Source of the DNA: Gammaproteobacteria bacterium
Lineage (GTDB): Bacteria; Pseudomonadota; Gammaproteobacteria; Arenicellales; JAOTWM01
Assembly: GCA_029862885.1 (NCBI GenBank)
Contig: JAOTWM010000006.1
Span: forward strand, 1 to 33,099
Direction: 5' to 3'
DNA: 33,099 nt
This document shows, in pieces, positions 17,225-25,204 of the stretch (the first letter of the stretch is position 1; each line of letters begins with the position of its first letter). Position numbers and translations under genes: made by a program. The notes under the pieces were generated by a model. It ran no database searches. It saw only the letters and a list, made by a program, of their open reading frames with translations, and was not told the DNA's origin.

Positions 17225-18613
17225 ATGACCTGGAGCGTGGATTTGACAGCTTGGAGACCGCACGTTCGACCGACGCTGCGACTGGCGGTACCGGTGATGT
17301 TCGCGCGGTTGGGCGCATTGCTTCTGGTCGTCGTCGATTCTGCCATGGTGGGGCAAGTGGGCGGTTCGGAGTTGGCCTATTACGGGTTGGCCGGTGCGCC
17401 GCAAGTACCGCTGTTACTGGTAGGTATCGGGTTATTGTTGGGGGTCGTGATTCTCACTGCCCAGGCCGACGGACGCGGTGATGCCGGTCACTGTGGTGCG
17501 GTTTGGTGTGTCGGGATGATGCATGCGCTTATTTACGGTGTCGTATTGGTCGGCATCTGCCAATTCGGAGAATGGTTCTTGTTGTCCACGGGACAATCGA
17601 GCGATCTCGCAGAAGGCGCGGCCAGCGTATTGATTGTGTTGGGCTGGGGATTGCCTGGAATGTTGTTGTATATCGCCACGATCGGTTTCCTCGAAGGCTT
17701 ACATAGACCATTGCCCGGGATGATGGCGATGATCGTTGGAAATGTGGTGAACGTTGGCCTCAACTGGATGTTTATCTACGGCAACGGAGGGTTTGCGGCG
17801 ATGGGCGCGGACGGTGCGGCGTTGGCAACCGCGATAGTGCGATGGTTATTGTTCGTCGTCGTGTTGGTGTATGTACTCGCGCGAATCGATCGCCACCACT
17901 ATGGAATCAATCTGCCCTTTAATGACGGCCGTGAGTTGGGTAAGCGACTGCGTCGACTCGGCTATCCCATGGCGTTGGGCCATGGCTTGGAATCGAGTGC
18001 GTTTTCGACAGTCGTATTGTTCGCCGGGTTGTTGGGTTCGGTCGCGGTTTCGGCTTTTGCCATCGCGTTAAACTTGGTGGCGATGATATTTATGGTGGCG
18101 CTCGGTTTTGGAACCGCCGCCAGCGTGCGTGTCGCTAATGCCGCAGCACGCCATGATAGCCGGCAAGTCGCAGCCGCCGGATGGGTAGCCGTGATTTTAG
18201 CGTTGGCAGTGCTGTCGATTTTCGCTGTAACGTTTGTGGCATTCGCCGAATTTCTGGCGCGATTATTTTCGGTAGACCCGCTGGTCATCGCTGTGGCAAC
18301 GCCGACGATCGCAGTAGCTGGGTTGGCGTTGATTCCAGATGGATTGCAGGCCGTATTGGTAGGTGGGTTACGGGGTATGGCGGATGTTTGGCCCGCGACG
18401 GGAATACTGCTGGTGTCGTTCTGGCTGGTGATGGTACCGCTTGCGTATTGGTTCGGCGTGGACAGAAATGGCGGCGCCGCCGCTCTTATGGGCGCGGTCG
18501 CCGCGGCCGCGGTTGTGGCCGCATCGCTATTGGCGTGTCGATTTCACCTGCGGTCTAAACGAGCCGAACTCAAACGCGTTAGGTCATCTGCGGTTGGTGA
18601 TATCCAACGTTGA
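17225..18613 (+). CDS. MATE family efflux transporter
   Basis: A 462-residue membrane protein with 12 hydrophobic segments and the MATE layout. The first helices read LAVPVMFARLGALLLVVVDS then AMVGQVGGSELAYYGLA, the Pxxx...D-x-AMVG region that defines the family, and the repeat in the second half starts near GYPMALGHGLESSAFS. Relatives export drugs or toxic metabolites in exchange for Na+ or H+. Substrate is unknown. The ATG at 17225 is used; a GTG at 17237 is possible. Its stop overlaps the next gene's start by 4 bases (TTGA at 18610-18613), so transporter and polymerase II are translated together. Confidence 0.93.
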   Translation: MTWSVDLTAWRPHVRPTLRLAVPVMFARLGALLLVVVDSAMVGQVGGSELAYYGLAGAPQVPLLLVGIGLLLGVVILTAQADGRGDAGHCGAVWCVGMMHALIYGVVLVGICQFGEWFLLSTGQSSDLAEGAASVLIVLGWGLPGMLLYIATIGFLEGLHRPLPGMMAMIVGNVVNVGLNWMFIYGNGGFAAMGADGAALATAIVRWLLFVVVLVYVLARIDRHHYGINLPFNDGRELGKRLRRLGYPMALGHGLESSAFSTVVLFAGLLGSVAVSAFAIALNLVAMIFMVALGFGTAASVRVANAAARHDSRQVAAAGWVAVILALAVLSIFAVTFVAFAEFLARLFSVDPLVIAVATPTIAVAGLALIPDGLQAVLVGGLRGMADVWPATGILLVSFWLVMVPLAYWFGVDRNGGAAALMGAVAAAAVVAASLLACRFHLRSKRAELKRVRSSAVGDIQR

Positions 18614-20949
18614 ACGATGCGGTACAAGGGTTTTTGTTGACCCGGGACTGGCGTGACACGCCGCAGGGTATCGGCATCGAGCTATGGGGGGCGACTGACA
18701 CCGGCCCGGTATGTTTGCGCATAACCCGCCAAGATGCGGTGTGTTTTGTGCCAAGCGCCGCGGTCATCGATTACAACTGGTTAGCCCCGATTTCGTGGCG
18801 ACGTAAATCGACTGCCCTCGCGACGCTGCAAGGCGATGCGGTGGATGCATTGTACGTCGCTGCGCAACGTGATATGCCACGGCTACGGCAGAGCTTGGCG
18901 CAAAACGGTATTCGGGTATACGAATCCGATCTAAAGCCCGTCGATCGGTATTTGATGGAGCGATTCATCGGCGCGACATTCGAAGTGCGCGGCGAGGCGA
19001 TTCAGCACGACGGTTGGCGGGAGTATGTAAACCCCACCATCGCTGCGTGCGACTATACGATTGCGTTACGCGGTGTCGCATTGGATATTGAAATCGACGT
19101 TCATTCCGATACGCTGTTGTCGATTGCGGTATCCGGCGACAAAAACGAGCGCGTATTTGTGTTGGGGCCACCCAGTTCGCGGGTGGGCGCGCATGCGAAC
19201 CCCGCGGCTGCGGACAAGATCATCGATTACCTCGAAGACGAGGCCGCTTTACTGCGAGCGCTGTGTGCGTGGATGCAACATCACGACCCCGATCTCATCA
19301 CTGGCTGGAATGTCGTCAACTTCGATCTGGCGTTCCTCGCGCGCCGCGCGAGTGCACTGCGGGTGCCGTTGCAGCTAGGCCGTGGCGGCGCGCAAGCGAC
19401 GCTATTGGCGCCGCAGAACGAAGACCAGATGACGATCGCACGCATTCCCGGTCGGGTGGTGCTGGACGGTATCGACACGCTGCGGGCCGCGTTTTGGTCG
19501 TTCGACAGTTTTAGCCTCGAGGCCGTCGCGCGCGAGCTGCTGGGGCGCGGCAAGCTGATCGGCCCCGATCACAATCGCATCGATGAGGTGATTCGATTAT
19601 ATGAAACCGATAAGGTCGAACTCGCGACCTACAACATCGAAGATTGTCGATTGGTCCGGGAAATATTCGCCAAGACTGGCCTCGTCGAGTTCGCGATGCA
19701 GCGTGCGCGGCTGACTGGCTTAGCGTTGGACCGCCACGGCGGCTCGGTCGCAGCGTTCGATAATCTGTATTTGCCGAGGTTGCATCGCAAAGGCTTTGTG
19801 GCGCCCGATGTGGGCAGCACCGAATCGGGCGTCGGCAGTCCGGGCGGGTATGTGATGAATTCGCGGCCAGGACTCTACGACCATGTGCTGGTATTGGATT
19901 TCAAAAGCCTGTATCCCAGCATCATCCGTACCTTTAATATCGATCCGCTCGGGCTCGCGCAACCCGGCACCGATTCGCTACCGGGCTACGAGGGCGCGGA
20001 GTTCGCGCGCGGGCCGGCAATTTTGCCGGAACTCATCGAGTCGCTGTGGCATTCCCGCGACCAGGCCAAAGCGCAACACGATGCCCCGTTGTCGCAGGCC
20101 ATAAAAATTATCATGAATTCGTTTTATGGCGTGCTGGGCACGACTGGTTGCCGATTCTACGATTCGCGACTCGCGAGCAGCATCACTCGGCGTGGCCACG
20201 AAATTATTTTGCAGAGCCGCGAACAGATAGAACATGAGGGATTTGAGGTTATCTACGGCGACACTGACTCGTTGTTTGTGCACATTGGGGCGCAATGCTC
20301 GGAAACGTTCGCCCGGGATACTGGACTGCGTTTGGCGGGATTGTTAAACGATTGGTGGAAGCAGGAATTGGAGCGACGCTTTGGTATTCAAAGCCATCTC
20401 GAAATTGAATTCGAAACGTTGTTTATTCGGTTTCTAATGCCGACGATACGCGGCACCGACAAGGGCAGCAAGAAACGCTATGCGGGCTATGTCCGCAATG
20501 GTCACAACGAATTCGAGTTGGTGTTTAAAGGCCTGGAGTCGGTGCGCACTGACTGGACGCCGTTGGCGAAGGAGTTTCAACGCGAGCTGTACCGCCGGGT
20601 TTTCTTCTCGGAGCCATTTCACGATTTCGTGAAACAGACCGTCACTGAGTTGATGTCCGGCGCGCTGGACGACAAGCTCGTATACCGTAAGCGTATTCGC
20701 CGGCCGTTGGACGCCTATAAACGCAACGTGCCGCCGCATGTACAAGCCGCGCGCAAACAGAAAAATCCCGGCCGCACCGTGCGCTATGTGATTACCCAGC
20801 AAGGCCCGGAGCCGATCGATAATCGCGTATCGGCCATTGACTACGAACACTATCGAGAGCGACAGTTGCGGCCGGTTGCCGACAGCGTATTACAGTTTGT
20901 TGGCGCTAATTTTGACGACATCGTGGATGAGCAACTTACAATTTTCTAA
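18610..20949 (+). CDS. polB: DNA polymerase II (family B)
   Basis: A 779-residue family B polymerase, close to the E. coli enzyme (783). The 3'-5' exonuclease motifs are present: DIEID (D159, E161), NVVNFD (234-239) and YNIEDCRLV (341-349). Polymerase motifs follow: A, DFKSLYPSI (430-438); B, KIIMNSFYG (499-507); C, YGDTDS (549-554). So both activities look intact. Pol II acts in replication restart and lesion bypass and is often SOS-induced, but I see no LexA box because it lies downstream of the MATE gene. The start is TTG 18610, overlapping the MATE stop; the next in-frame ATG would cut into the N-terminal domain. Confidence 0.96.
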   Translation: MNDAVQGFLLTRDWRDTPQGIGIELWGATDTGPVCLRITRQDAVCFVPSAAVIDYNWLAPISWRRKSTALATLQGDAVDALYVAAQRDMPRLRQSLAQNGIRVYESDLKPVDRYLMERFIGATFEVRGEAIQHDGWREYVNPTIAACDYTIALRGVALDIEIDVHSDTLLSIAVSGDKNERVFVLGPPSSRVGAHANPAAADKIIDYLEDEAALLRALCAWMQHHDPDLITGWNVVNFDLAFLARRASALRVPLQLGRGGAQATLLAPQNEDQMTIARIPGRVVLDGIDTLRAAFWSFDSFSLEAVARELLGRGKLIGPDHNRIDEVIRLYETDKVELATYNIEDCRLVREIFAKTGLVEFAMQRARLTGLALDRHGGSVAAFDNLYLPRLHRKGFVAPDVGSTESGVGSPGGYVMNSRPGLYDHVLVLDFKSLYPSIIRTFNIDPLGLAQPGTDSLPGYEGAEFARGPAILPELIESLWHSRDQAKAQHDAPLSQAIKIIMNSFYGVLGTTGCRFYDSRLASSITRRGHEIILQSREQIEHEGFEVIYGDTDSLFVHIGAQCSETFARDTGLRLAGLLNDWWKQELERRFGIQSHLEIEFETLFIRFLMPTIRGTDKGSKKRYAGYVRNGHNEFELVFKGLESVRTDWTPLAKEFQRELYRRVFFSEPFHDFVKQTVTELMSGALDDKLVYRKRIRRPLDAYKRNVPPHVQAARKQKNPGRTVRYVITQQGPEPIDNRVSAIDYEHYRERQLRPVADSVLQFVGANFDDIVDEQLTIF

Positions 20950-20962
20950 CAGTGGAGCAACC

Positions 20963-21814
20963 GTGACCACCAATCCCGAGACCAGAGAGTTCGAAATTGC
21001 CATGCGACATCTAACGCTACGCGGTTTACGATTTGGCGCGGGCGGGCGCCGTGTGCTTGCGCTGCACGGTTGGCTCGATAACGCTGCAAGCTTCAAAAAT
21101 CTCGCACCGCTACTTCGCAACGTCGAGCTTGTCGCTTTGGATCTGCCCGGTCACGGTCACTCCGATCACCGTCCCCCTGGCGATGCTTATCACTTCGTCG
21201 ACTATGTTGCGATTGTCGTCGAGGCGGCCGACACGCTCGGATGGGACCGGTTTTCTTTTCTCGGACATTCGTTGGGCGCCGGCATCGCGTGCATTGCCGC
21301 GCCGATGCTGGCCGAGCGTGTCGAGAAACTGGCGTTGATCGAAGGACTTGGCCCGTCGGTCGCGCCCGACCACGCGGCGCCCGAGCGCTTGTTACAAGCA
21401 TTGAACAAACGCCGCGCCAGCCGCCGCAAATCACCACCGCATTATCCCACTATCGATGCTGCTGTAAAAATTCGGCACGCAGTCAGCGACATGCAACCGG
21501 AATCGGTGCAAGCGTTGGTGGAGCGTAACCTGCGTGAGATTGACAAAGGCTACACTTGGCGCACCGATCCACAGCTACGAATGGGCTCGCTGTTGTATTT
21601 CACGGAGTCACAAGTCAGAGCATTTCTGCAGCGCATCACCGTTCCCACGCTCTTAGTGCGTGGCAATCACAGCGCGATATTCAATCAAGAAAAATTCGCA
21701 ACTCGATGCGCTGCGGTAACGGGGATTGAAATCGTCGATCTACCCGGCGGGCATCACCTGCATCTCGACCATGCGGAATCCGTGGCAGCGGCCGTGAACG
21801 CGTTCTACGATTGA
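20963..21814 (+). CDS. Alpha/beta hydrolase
   Basis: A 283-residue alpha/beta-hydrolase-fold protein, start GTG 20963 with GGAGCAA just upstream; an ATG at 20837 in the same frame would overlap polB by 113 bases and is unlikely. The oxyanion region is LALHGWLDN (32-40), the nucleophile elbow GHSLGAG has S103, and LDLPGHGHSDH is the conserved strand 4 loop. The C-terminal His is in GGHHLHLDH. At the place where the third catalytic acid usually sits (LLVRGNHSAIF) there is no Asp, so it may use another acid residue, as some serine hydrolase-like relatives do. It is 13 bp after polB and probably in the same operon. Substrate unknown. Confidence 0.9.
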   Translation: MTTNPETREFEIAMRHLTLRGLRFGAGGRRVLALHGWLDNAASFKNLAPLLRNVELVALDLPGHGHSDHRPPGDAYHFVDYVAIVVEAADTLGWDRFSFLGHSLGAGIACIAAPMLAERVEKLALIEGLGPSVAPDHAAPERLLQALNKRRASRRKSPPHYPTIDAAVKIRHAVSDMQPESVQALVERNLREIDKGYTWRTDPQLRMGSLLYFTESQVRAFLQRITVPTLLVRGNHSAIFNQEKFATRCAAVTGIEIVDLPGGHHLHLDHAESVAAAVNAFYD

Positions 21815-21863
21815 TAATGCGATTATCTTCTGGAGTCGACCAGCCAAAATTTCCCCTAACGCT

Positions 21864-21979
21864 ATCCACCGTCGTGTGAGGCGGTGGATGTCCTGGAGTT
21901 ATTGTTAAAAAAGATGAAGGTGTTGGGGGCAATAACGATTTTGGGAAAATGTACGCCTCGTCGAACTCAGTCGAGTTCG
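21864..21979. other. Two hairpins after the hydrolase gene
   Basis: An 8-bp stem ATCCACCG/CGGTGGAT with a 10-base loop (21864-21889) lies 50 bp after the hydrolase stop and may end the MATE-polB-hydrolase transcript, though only a weak T-rich run (TTATTGTT) follows some 10 bases later. A second perfect stem CGAACTC-agtc-GAGTTCG is at 21962-21979 without a T tract. Neither is a textbook terminator. Confidence 0.35.
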
Positions 21980-22020
21980 CCGTATTATCGAGAATGAAAA
22001 ACAAGTTTTGGAGGCCTGAA

Positions 22021-22065
22021 ATGAGCGCGCCAGCTAATGAAATAATTAGACTGCCGATCAGTTAG
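22021..22065 (+). other. 14-codon ORF with strong ribosome site, possible gene remnant
   Basis: GGAGG is placed 7-8 bases before ATG 22021, which opens MSAPANEIIRLPIS and stops at 22063-22065. The stop overlaps the 3' end of the minus-strand glycosyltransferase gene. A start this well equipped in front of only 14 codons suggests the original gene lost its body when the glycosyltransferase block joined here. It may also be a chance frame. Confidence 0.25.
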
Positions 22066-23560
22066 TATCGCCGATCAAACGATAGACCGTCCCATCCTGT
22101 AACTTCCGAACTACGCGCAACTCGAGCGTATCAATCAATTCGGATTCAGAGGGAAGATACCAGCGCCTTGACTCGAGCTCGCGAAACCATACCAGAACGC
22201 TGGGTTGAGATTTGAGCGTCCGTTTCATATTGAGTAGCTGTTGCTCAAAGTTCGGATTGGATCGTCGCGATGTTGGGTTCACAAGGCGTGGAATCGGGAA
22301 CGCGTGATGTCTCGTCAACACCCGTACCACGTCAGTGCCGTTGCTATAAACGCGAATCGGTTCGCGATAGGAATGGAGCGTGGCCATTGTCGGCGAGCTA
22401 ATCCACTGACGACTCGCATAGCCCAATCCGTTTTCGTGCGCGTAGCGCACGAATTCCAGGCTTTCTTTGCCGTAAGTGACGCTCGTGCCGAGAAAAATGA
22501 GGCCTATTAAAGCGCGGCAGCTGAGTCGGGTGGAAATCGGTTGGCATATCTTATTGCCGAGACTCACAAACACAATCACTGCACAGGGAAAAAGGCTAAG
22601 TAGTATTCGGCCATTTAGAGGGGTGTGAGCATCCACGAATGTAATCGTGAACAAGAGAAACGTCGAATATGAAACCATATAGAGTAAAAGGAGCGTTTCG
22701 AGTGAACCCACCGAAAAATCATCCAGCTGCGACCGTGCTCTGAAAGAGTTACGTAGTGAATACAACAGAATCAAACCCAGGAATCCGGGGAGCAGCCATT
22801 TGGCGAGTACTGGGAGCGCCATGTTCACATGCTGCCAACTGATTATGTGAACCGCCAGAGGTCGGTCCGTTAGATCGCTCTCCAACAGGAAATTTCGTAG
22901 TAACCAGAGTGCGAGTGGCAACAACGAGCCCACGCACAATATCGTCGCACGAACGACGCGCGCGAAGAACGGATTTGCCCGATCGAAAAACATTAAGAAG
23001 ACTGCCTGGGCCAGCAAAATTCCAAGCCCGGCGTAACGGGTCAGGCAAGCCAAGCCGGTTAGAACTACAGCGGCGAGGAAGTAGCTGCGCAATCGATTGC
23101 GCACAAACCGATCCAAGCAGACGAGACTAATTATCACTAACAAAACGAACAGGGCGTCGGTGAGCAGCCAAGAGTGCTGAAACAGCATGTCAAAGCAGAT
23201 CATCGTCACGGTGCTACCAAGCACGGCCGGCCAGATCGTTCCACCGGTAATTCGGATTAGTGTGATGCCTACTACAAAAATATTGAGTCCGAAAATAACG
23301 GCATTAAGTATTTTAAGGGCTGTTACCGACGCGCCTCCGATAGCCAGCACTGCGGCCACAATTAGTGGGTATAGCGGCGGATAATGAGTGATAGGATTGA
23401 AGTGACCAGGGTTCGTCTCGATCGCGAGTCCATACCCTCGTATAAGATTATTTGCGCCTGCCAAATAGGTAGACGAGTCAGGGGAGATTCCAACGCCCCA
23501 ATGTAAGCACCACAACAGCAGCCCCGCACCCGCTACCGAAATTGTCGCGACCGCTACAAT
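22058..23560 (-). CDS. GT39/PMT-like membrane glycosyltransferase, start uncertain
   Basis: A polytopic membrane protein of about 500 residues resembling the dolichyl-phosphate mannosyltransferase/ArnT (GT39-like, PMT_2) group, which move a sugar from a lipid carrier to an acceptor at the outer face of the inner membrane. The first loop carries ISPDSSTYLAGANNLIRGYG and the HYPPLYP motif, where the catalytic Asp normally sits, then 9-10 hydrophobic segments follow and a soluble C-terminal end. The TTG at 23515 would remove half of the first membrane helix. The frame stays open to a TAA near 23656 but has no ATG, GTG or TTG. An AGGAGG ribosome site (23568-23573) is 7 bases before ATT 23560, which I take as the start. 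No other envelope genes are adjacent. Confidence 0.75.
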   Translation of the reverse strand: MVAVATISVAGAGLLLWCLHWGVGISPDSSTYLAGANNLIRGYGLAIETNPGHFNPITHYPPLYPLIVAAVLAIGGASVTALKILNAVIFGLNIFVVGITLIRITGGTIWPAVLGSTVTMICFDMLFQHSWLLTDALFVLLVIISLVCLDRFVRNRLRSYFLAAVVLTGLACLTRYAGLGILLAQAVFLMFFDRANPFFARVVRATILCVGSLLPLALWLLRNFLLESDLTDRPLAVHIISWQHVNMALPVLAKWLLPGFLGLILLYSLRNSFRARSQLDDFSVGSLETLLLLYMVSYSTFLLFTITFVDAHTPLNGRILLSLFPCAVIVFVSLGNKICQPISTRLSCRALIGLIFLGTSVTYGKESLEFVRYAHENGLGYASRQWISSPTMATLHSYREPIRVYSNGTDVVRVLTRHHAFPIPRLVNPTSRRSNPNFEQQLLNMKRTLKSQPSVLVWFRELESRRWYLPSESELIDTLELRVVRKLQDGTVYRLIGDTN

Positions 23561-24315
23561 AGCGCGTCCTCCTGAAGACGGTAATGCCGTGGTGTCTTGA
23601 CTACTACTGTTCGAGTTAGTGCCGGGTTCGATGAGCAGTGATTCGGATAGGTTTCTAGTTTACGACATCAACTCTGGTACCACGCACGCTGCAATGACTT
23701 TCAGCGCGCGATAAAAACCGGAGATGACACCCAAAAGACACAAATCGTAGTATAGCAGACGCTTTTGCTCGGCCGAATCGTCGATAAGACCTCAAGATTC
23801 GATTATCGGCTGGCCACCATCCGATTGACGTCAAGTGACACCGCTAGGATTAGCTAGATTCGTAAACGAAAGCTGGCATCGGAGAACCACGTCACGATGT
23901 CCTGGATTTCTTCTACAATCAAAGTTTGTTGTTCCAGCTCTGCGACTGACCCATGGTCAAAATTTCAAACATGCGGTCAGAAGATTTATGAAAATCATAT
24001 TCAGGATTTCACCTTCAATCTCTTCGAGTAGACGAATCATCGGCAATATCAGACCGGCTAGATATAAGATATTCAACGATTTTACTGGACTCGAAACTAC
24101 ATTCGAATTGCGGGGGATCGGTTACTTAACTAATCTGCATCGTGCGTAGGTAGACGGGCAAGCCAGTGGCATCGATAATAATGCAGAGGTTCCATAGCTA
24201 AACTGTCCGGCGAACTCCCTTTCCTTTTACTATATCGCCGATCACTACGTCGAACCTGAATTCTAGAGGATATATTCCTTTTTGAACATTTTAATCAGCT
24301 AAGGAGACAGTGTTT
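23561..24315. other. About 750 bp with no convincing gene
   Basis: The left part (23561-23656) is the upstream open frame of the glycosyltransferase and its ribosome site; TATACT on the minus strand (complement of 23749-23754) is a possible -10 box for it. From about 23660 to 24300 every frame is broken by stops except a 104-codon plus-strand frame (23835-24149) with no recognisable domain, low-complexity basic composition and no ribosome site. The base composition is visibly more A+T-rich than the flanking core genes. It looks like decayed or foreign DNA; an IIIDATGLPVYLRT peptide on the minus strand near 24140-24185 is vaguely transposase-like but not enough to name. Confidence 0.5.
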
Positions 24316-24708
24316 ATGAAACGTCAAAACATCTCTTCCGGATCCAGGTTCGAGGAATTATATGGTTATTCGCGGGCAGTAGCGGTGGGAGAAATGGTAT
24401 TTGTATCTGGCACAGTTGGCTTTGACTACGAGACCCATACGGTCTCGGATGATCCTGCCGAGCAGACCCATCAGGCTTTCCGTAATATCCAACGTGCTCT
24501 AGAGGACGCAGGATCATCCCTGGCGGATGTTGTTCAGATCGTTACATACTACGCCAATCAAGGTGACTGGGACGCCATAGGAGCTGCGCTGAATGAGTGG
24601 CTCAAAGATGTGCGGCCGGTTAATGCAGGTGTGTGTACTGGGTTTGTTGATCCTAAGATCAAAGTTGAGATCTCCGCTACGGCAATACGGAATTGCGGGA
24701 CCCCTTAG
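24316..24708 (+). CDS. RidA/YjgF-family protein lacking the usual catalytic Arg
   Basis: A 130-residue protein of the Rid family (chorismate mutase-like fold, trimeric). It has AVAVGEMVFVSGTVGFD, QTHQAFRNIQRALEDAGSSL and DVVQIVTYY, all standard landmarks. In RidA the Arg of the PARSAV segment binds the 2-aminoacrylate carboxylate; here the same place reads PVNAGV, with Asn (residue 103), so imine deaminase activity is doubtful and it fits one of the other Rid subfamilies better. AAGGAG at 24301-24306 is 9 bases before ATG 24316, which is preferred to the GTG at 24310. No neighbour explains its role; it lies between gene-free DNA and an IS3 remnant, so it may have arrived with them. Confidence 0.9.
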   Translation: MKRQNISSGSRFEELYGYSRAVAVGEMVFVSGTVGFDYETHTVSDDPAEQTHQAFRNIQRALEDAGSSLADVVQIVTYYANQGDWDAIGAALNEWLKDVRPVNAGVCTGFVDPKIKVEISATAIRNCGTP

Positions 24709-24830
24709 GTACGAATATACGCAAGGAATAAGATAAATCCCGGGCAAATCCAGTTAATTCCAAGCAGTTACACAGATTTATTTACAGGGTCTAGAAGTTG
24801 GCAAGTTTACTTGCTTCGGGTTTGTGTGCC

Positions 24831-24947
24831 TTAACTTCCCCGAGGCATCCGAGTATGTTCATTACTATCCTTCTGGACCTGTGCCCCCGTTTCCGCCTCC
24901 TGTAATATCCCAATGATCCTCTCTTCACTAAATCGATTGCCTTTCAT
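24831..24947 (-). pseudogene. IS3-family transposase OrfA, N-terminal fragment
   Basis: A 38-codon frame starting MKGNRFSEERIIGILQEAET, the typical opening of the IS3-family OrfA helix-turn-helix protein (relatives read KKSRFTEEQIIGILKEAEAG). The match ends at GAQV, just where relatives go on with the ELCRKHGIS recognition helix; the remaining dozen codons are unrelated and end at a stop (24831-24833). The start has a very good GAGGAGG ribosome site 6 bases upstream. The fragment is too short to bind DNA or transpose and is evidence of past IS activity between the Rid and FeoB-like genes. Confidence 0.85.
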
Positions 24948-25009
24948 AGGTTCCTCCTCGTTCGAAAAACCTAACATAACAAACGGTCTAATTCCGAGGG
25001 GGCACGCCA
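24831..25009 (-). mobile_element. IS3-family insertion sequence remnant (one end)
   Basis: Minus-strand DNA starting at about 25009 reads TGGCGTGCCCCCTCGG, and the 33 bases resemble the terminal inverted repeat of IS2 and related IS3-family elements (TG start, then a GCCCC block). It leads, after a GGAGG ribosome site, into the start of OrfA at 24947. Everything after 24831 (rest of OrfA, OrfB, other end) is gone. I see no second inverted repeat or target duplication. Confidence 0.7.
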
Positions 25010-25204
25010 CCGGTCCAGTCGGGTTGTGCGAAAGTCGGAGTTGAAGCTTTCGTTATACGCACTAGGCTAACAACTAATGGTGGCAGCCAAAGCCGGTAGC
25101 AGTTTTTCTCCTGGTCGCCCGAGGAGTCATTCGTGGGGCAATTGTGGGTCAGACACTATCGATTTCTTTGTACTAATAAAGAATTTTCAGGAACAATAAG
25201 CTGA

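Noticed and set aside
20837-20962. Upstream extension of the hydrolase into polB
   Set aside because: It would overlap polB by 113 bases, whereas GTG 20963 has its own ribosome site.
23835-24149. 104-codon plus-strand open frame
   Set aside because: No ribosome site, no family resemblance, random-looking basic composition, so probably a chance frame.
24140-24185. Minus-strand peptide with IIIDATGLPVYL resembling transposase strands
   Set aside because: Stops occur within about 20 codons on each side and no second motif is found.
24742-24752. GGGCAAATCCA, like the outer end of IS2
   Set aside because: It points the wrong way to be the partner of the IS end at 25009 and is only 11 bases.
24973-25066. 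Integron attC-like imperfect inverted repeat (CATAAC ... CGTTATACG with paired AATTCCGA/TCGGAGTT)
   Set aside because: The left half belongs to the IS3-family terminal repeat, R-box positions do not fit GTTRRRY well, and no integrase or cassette-like array is nearby.
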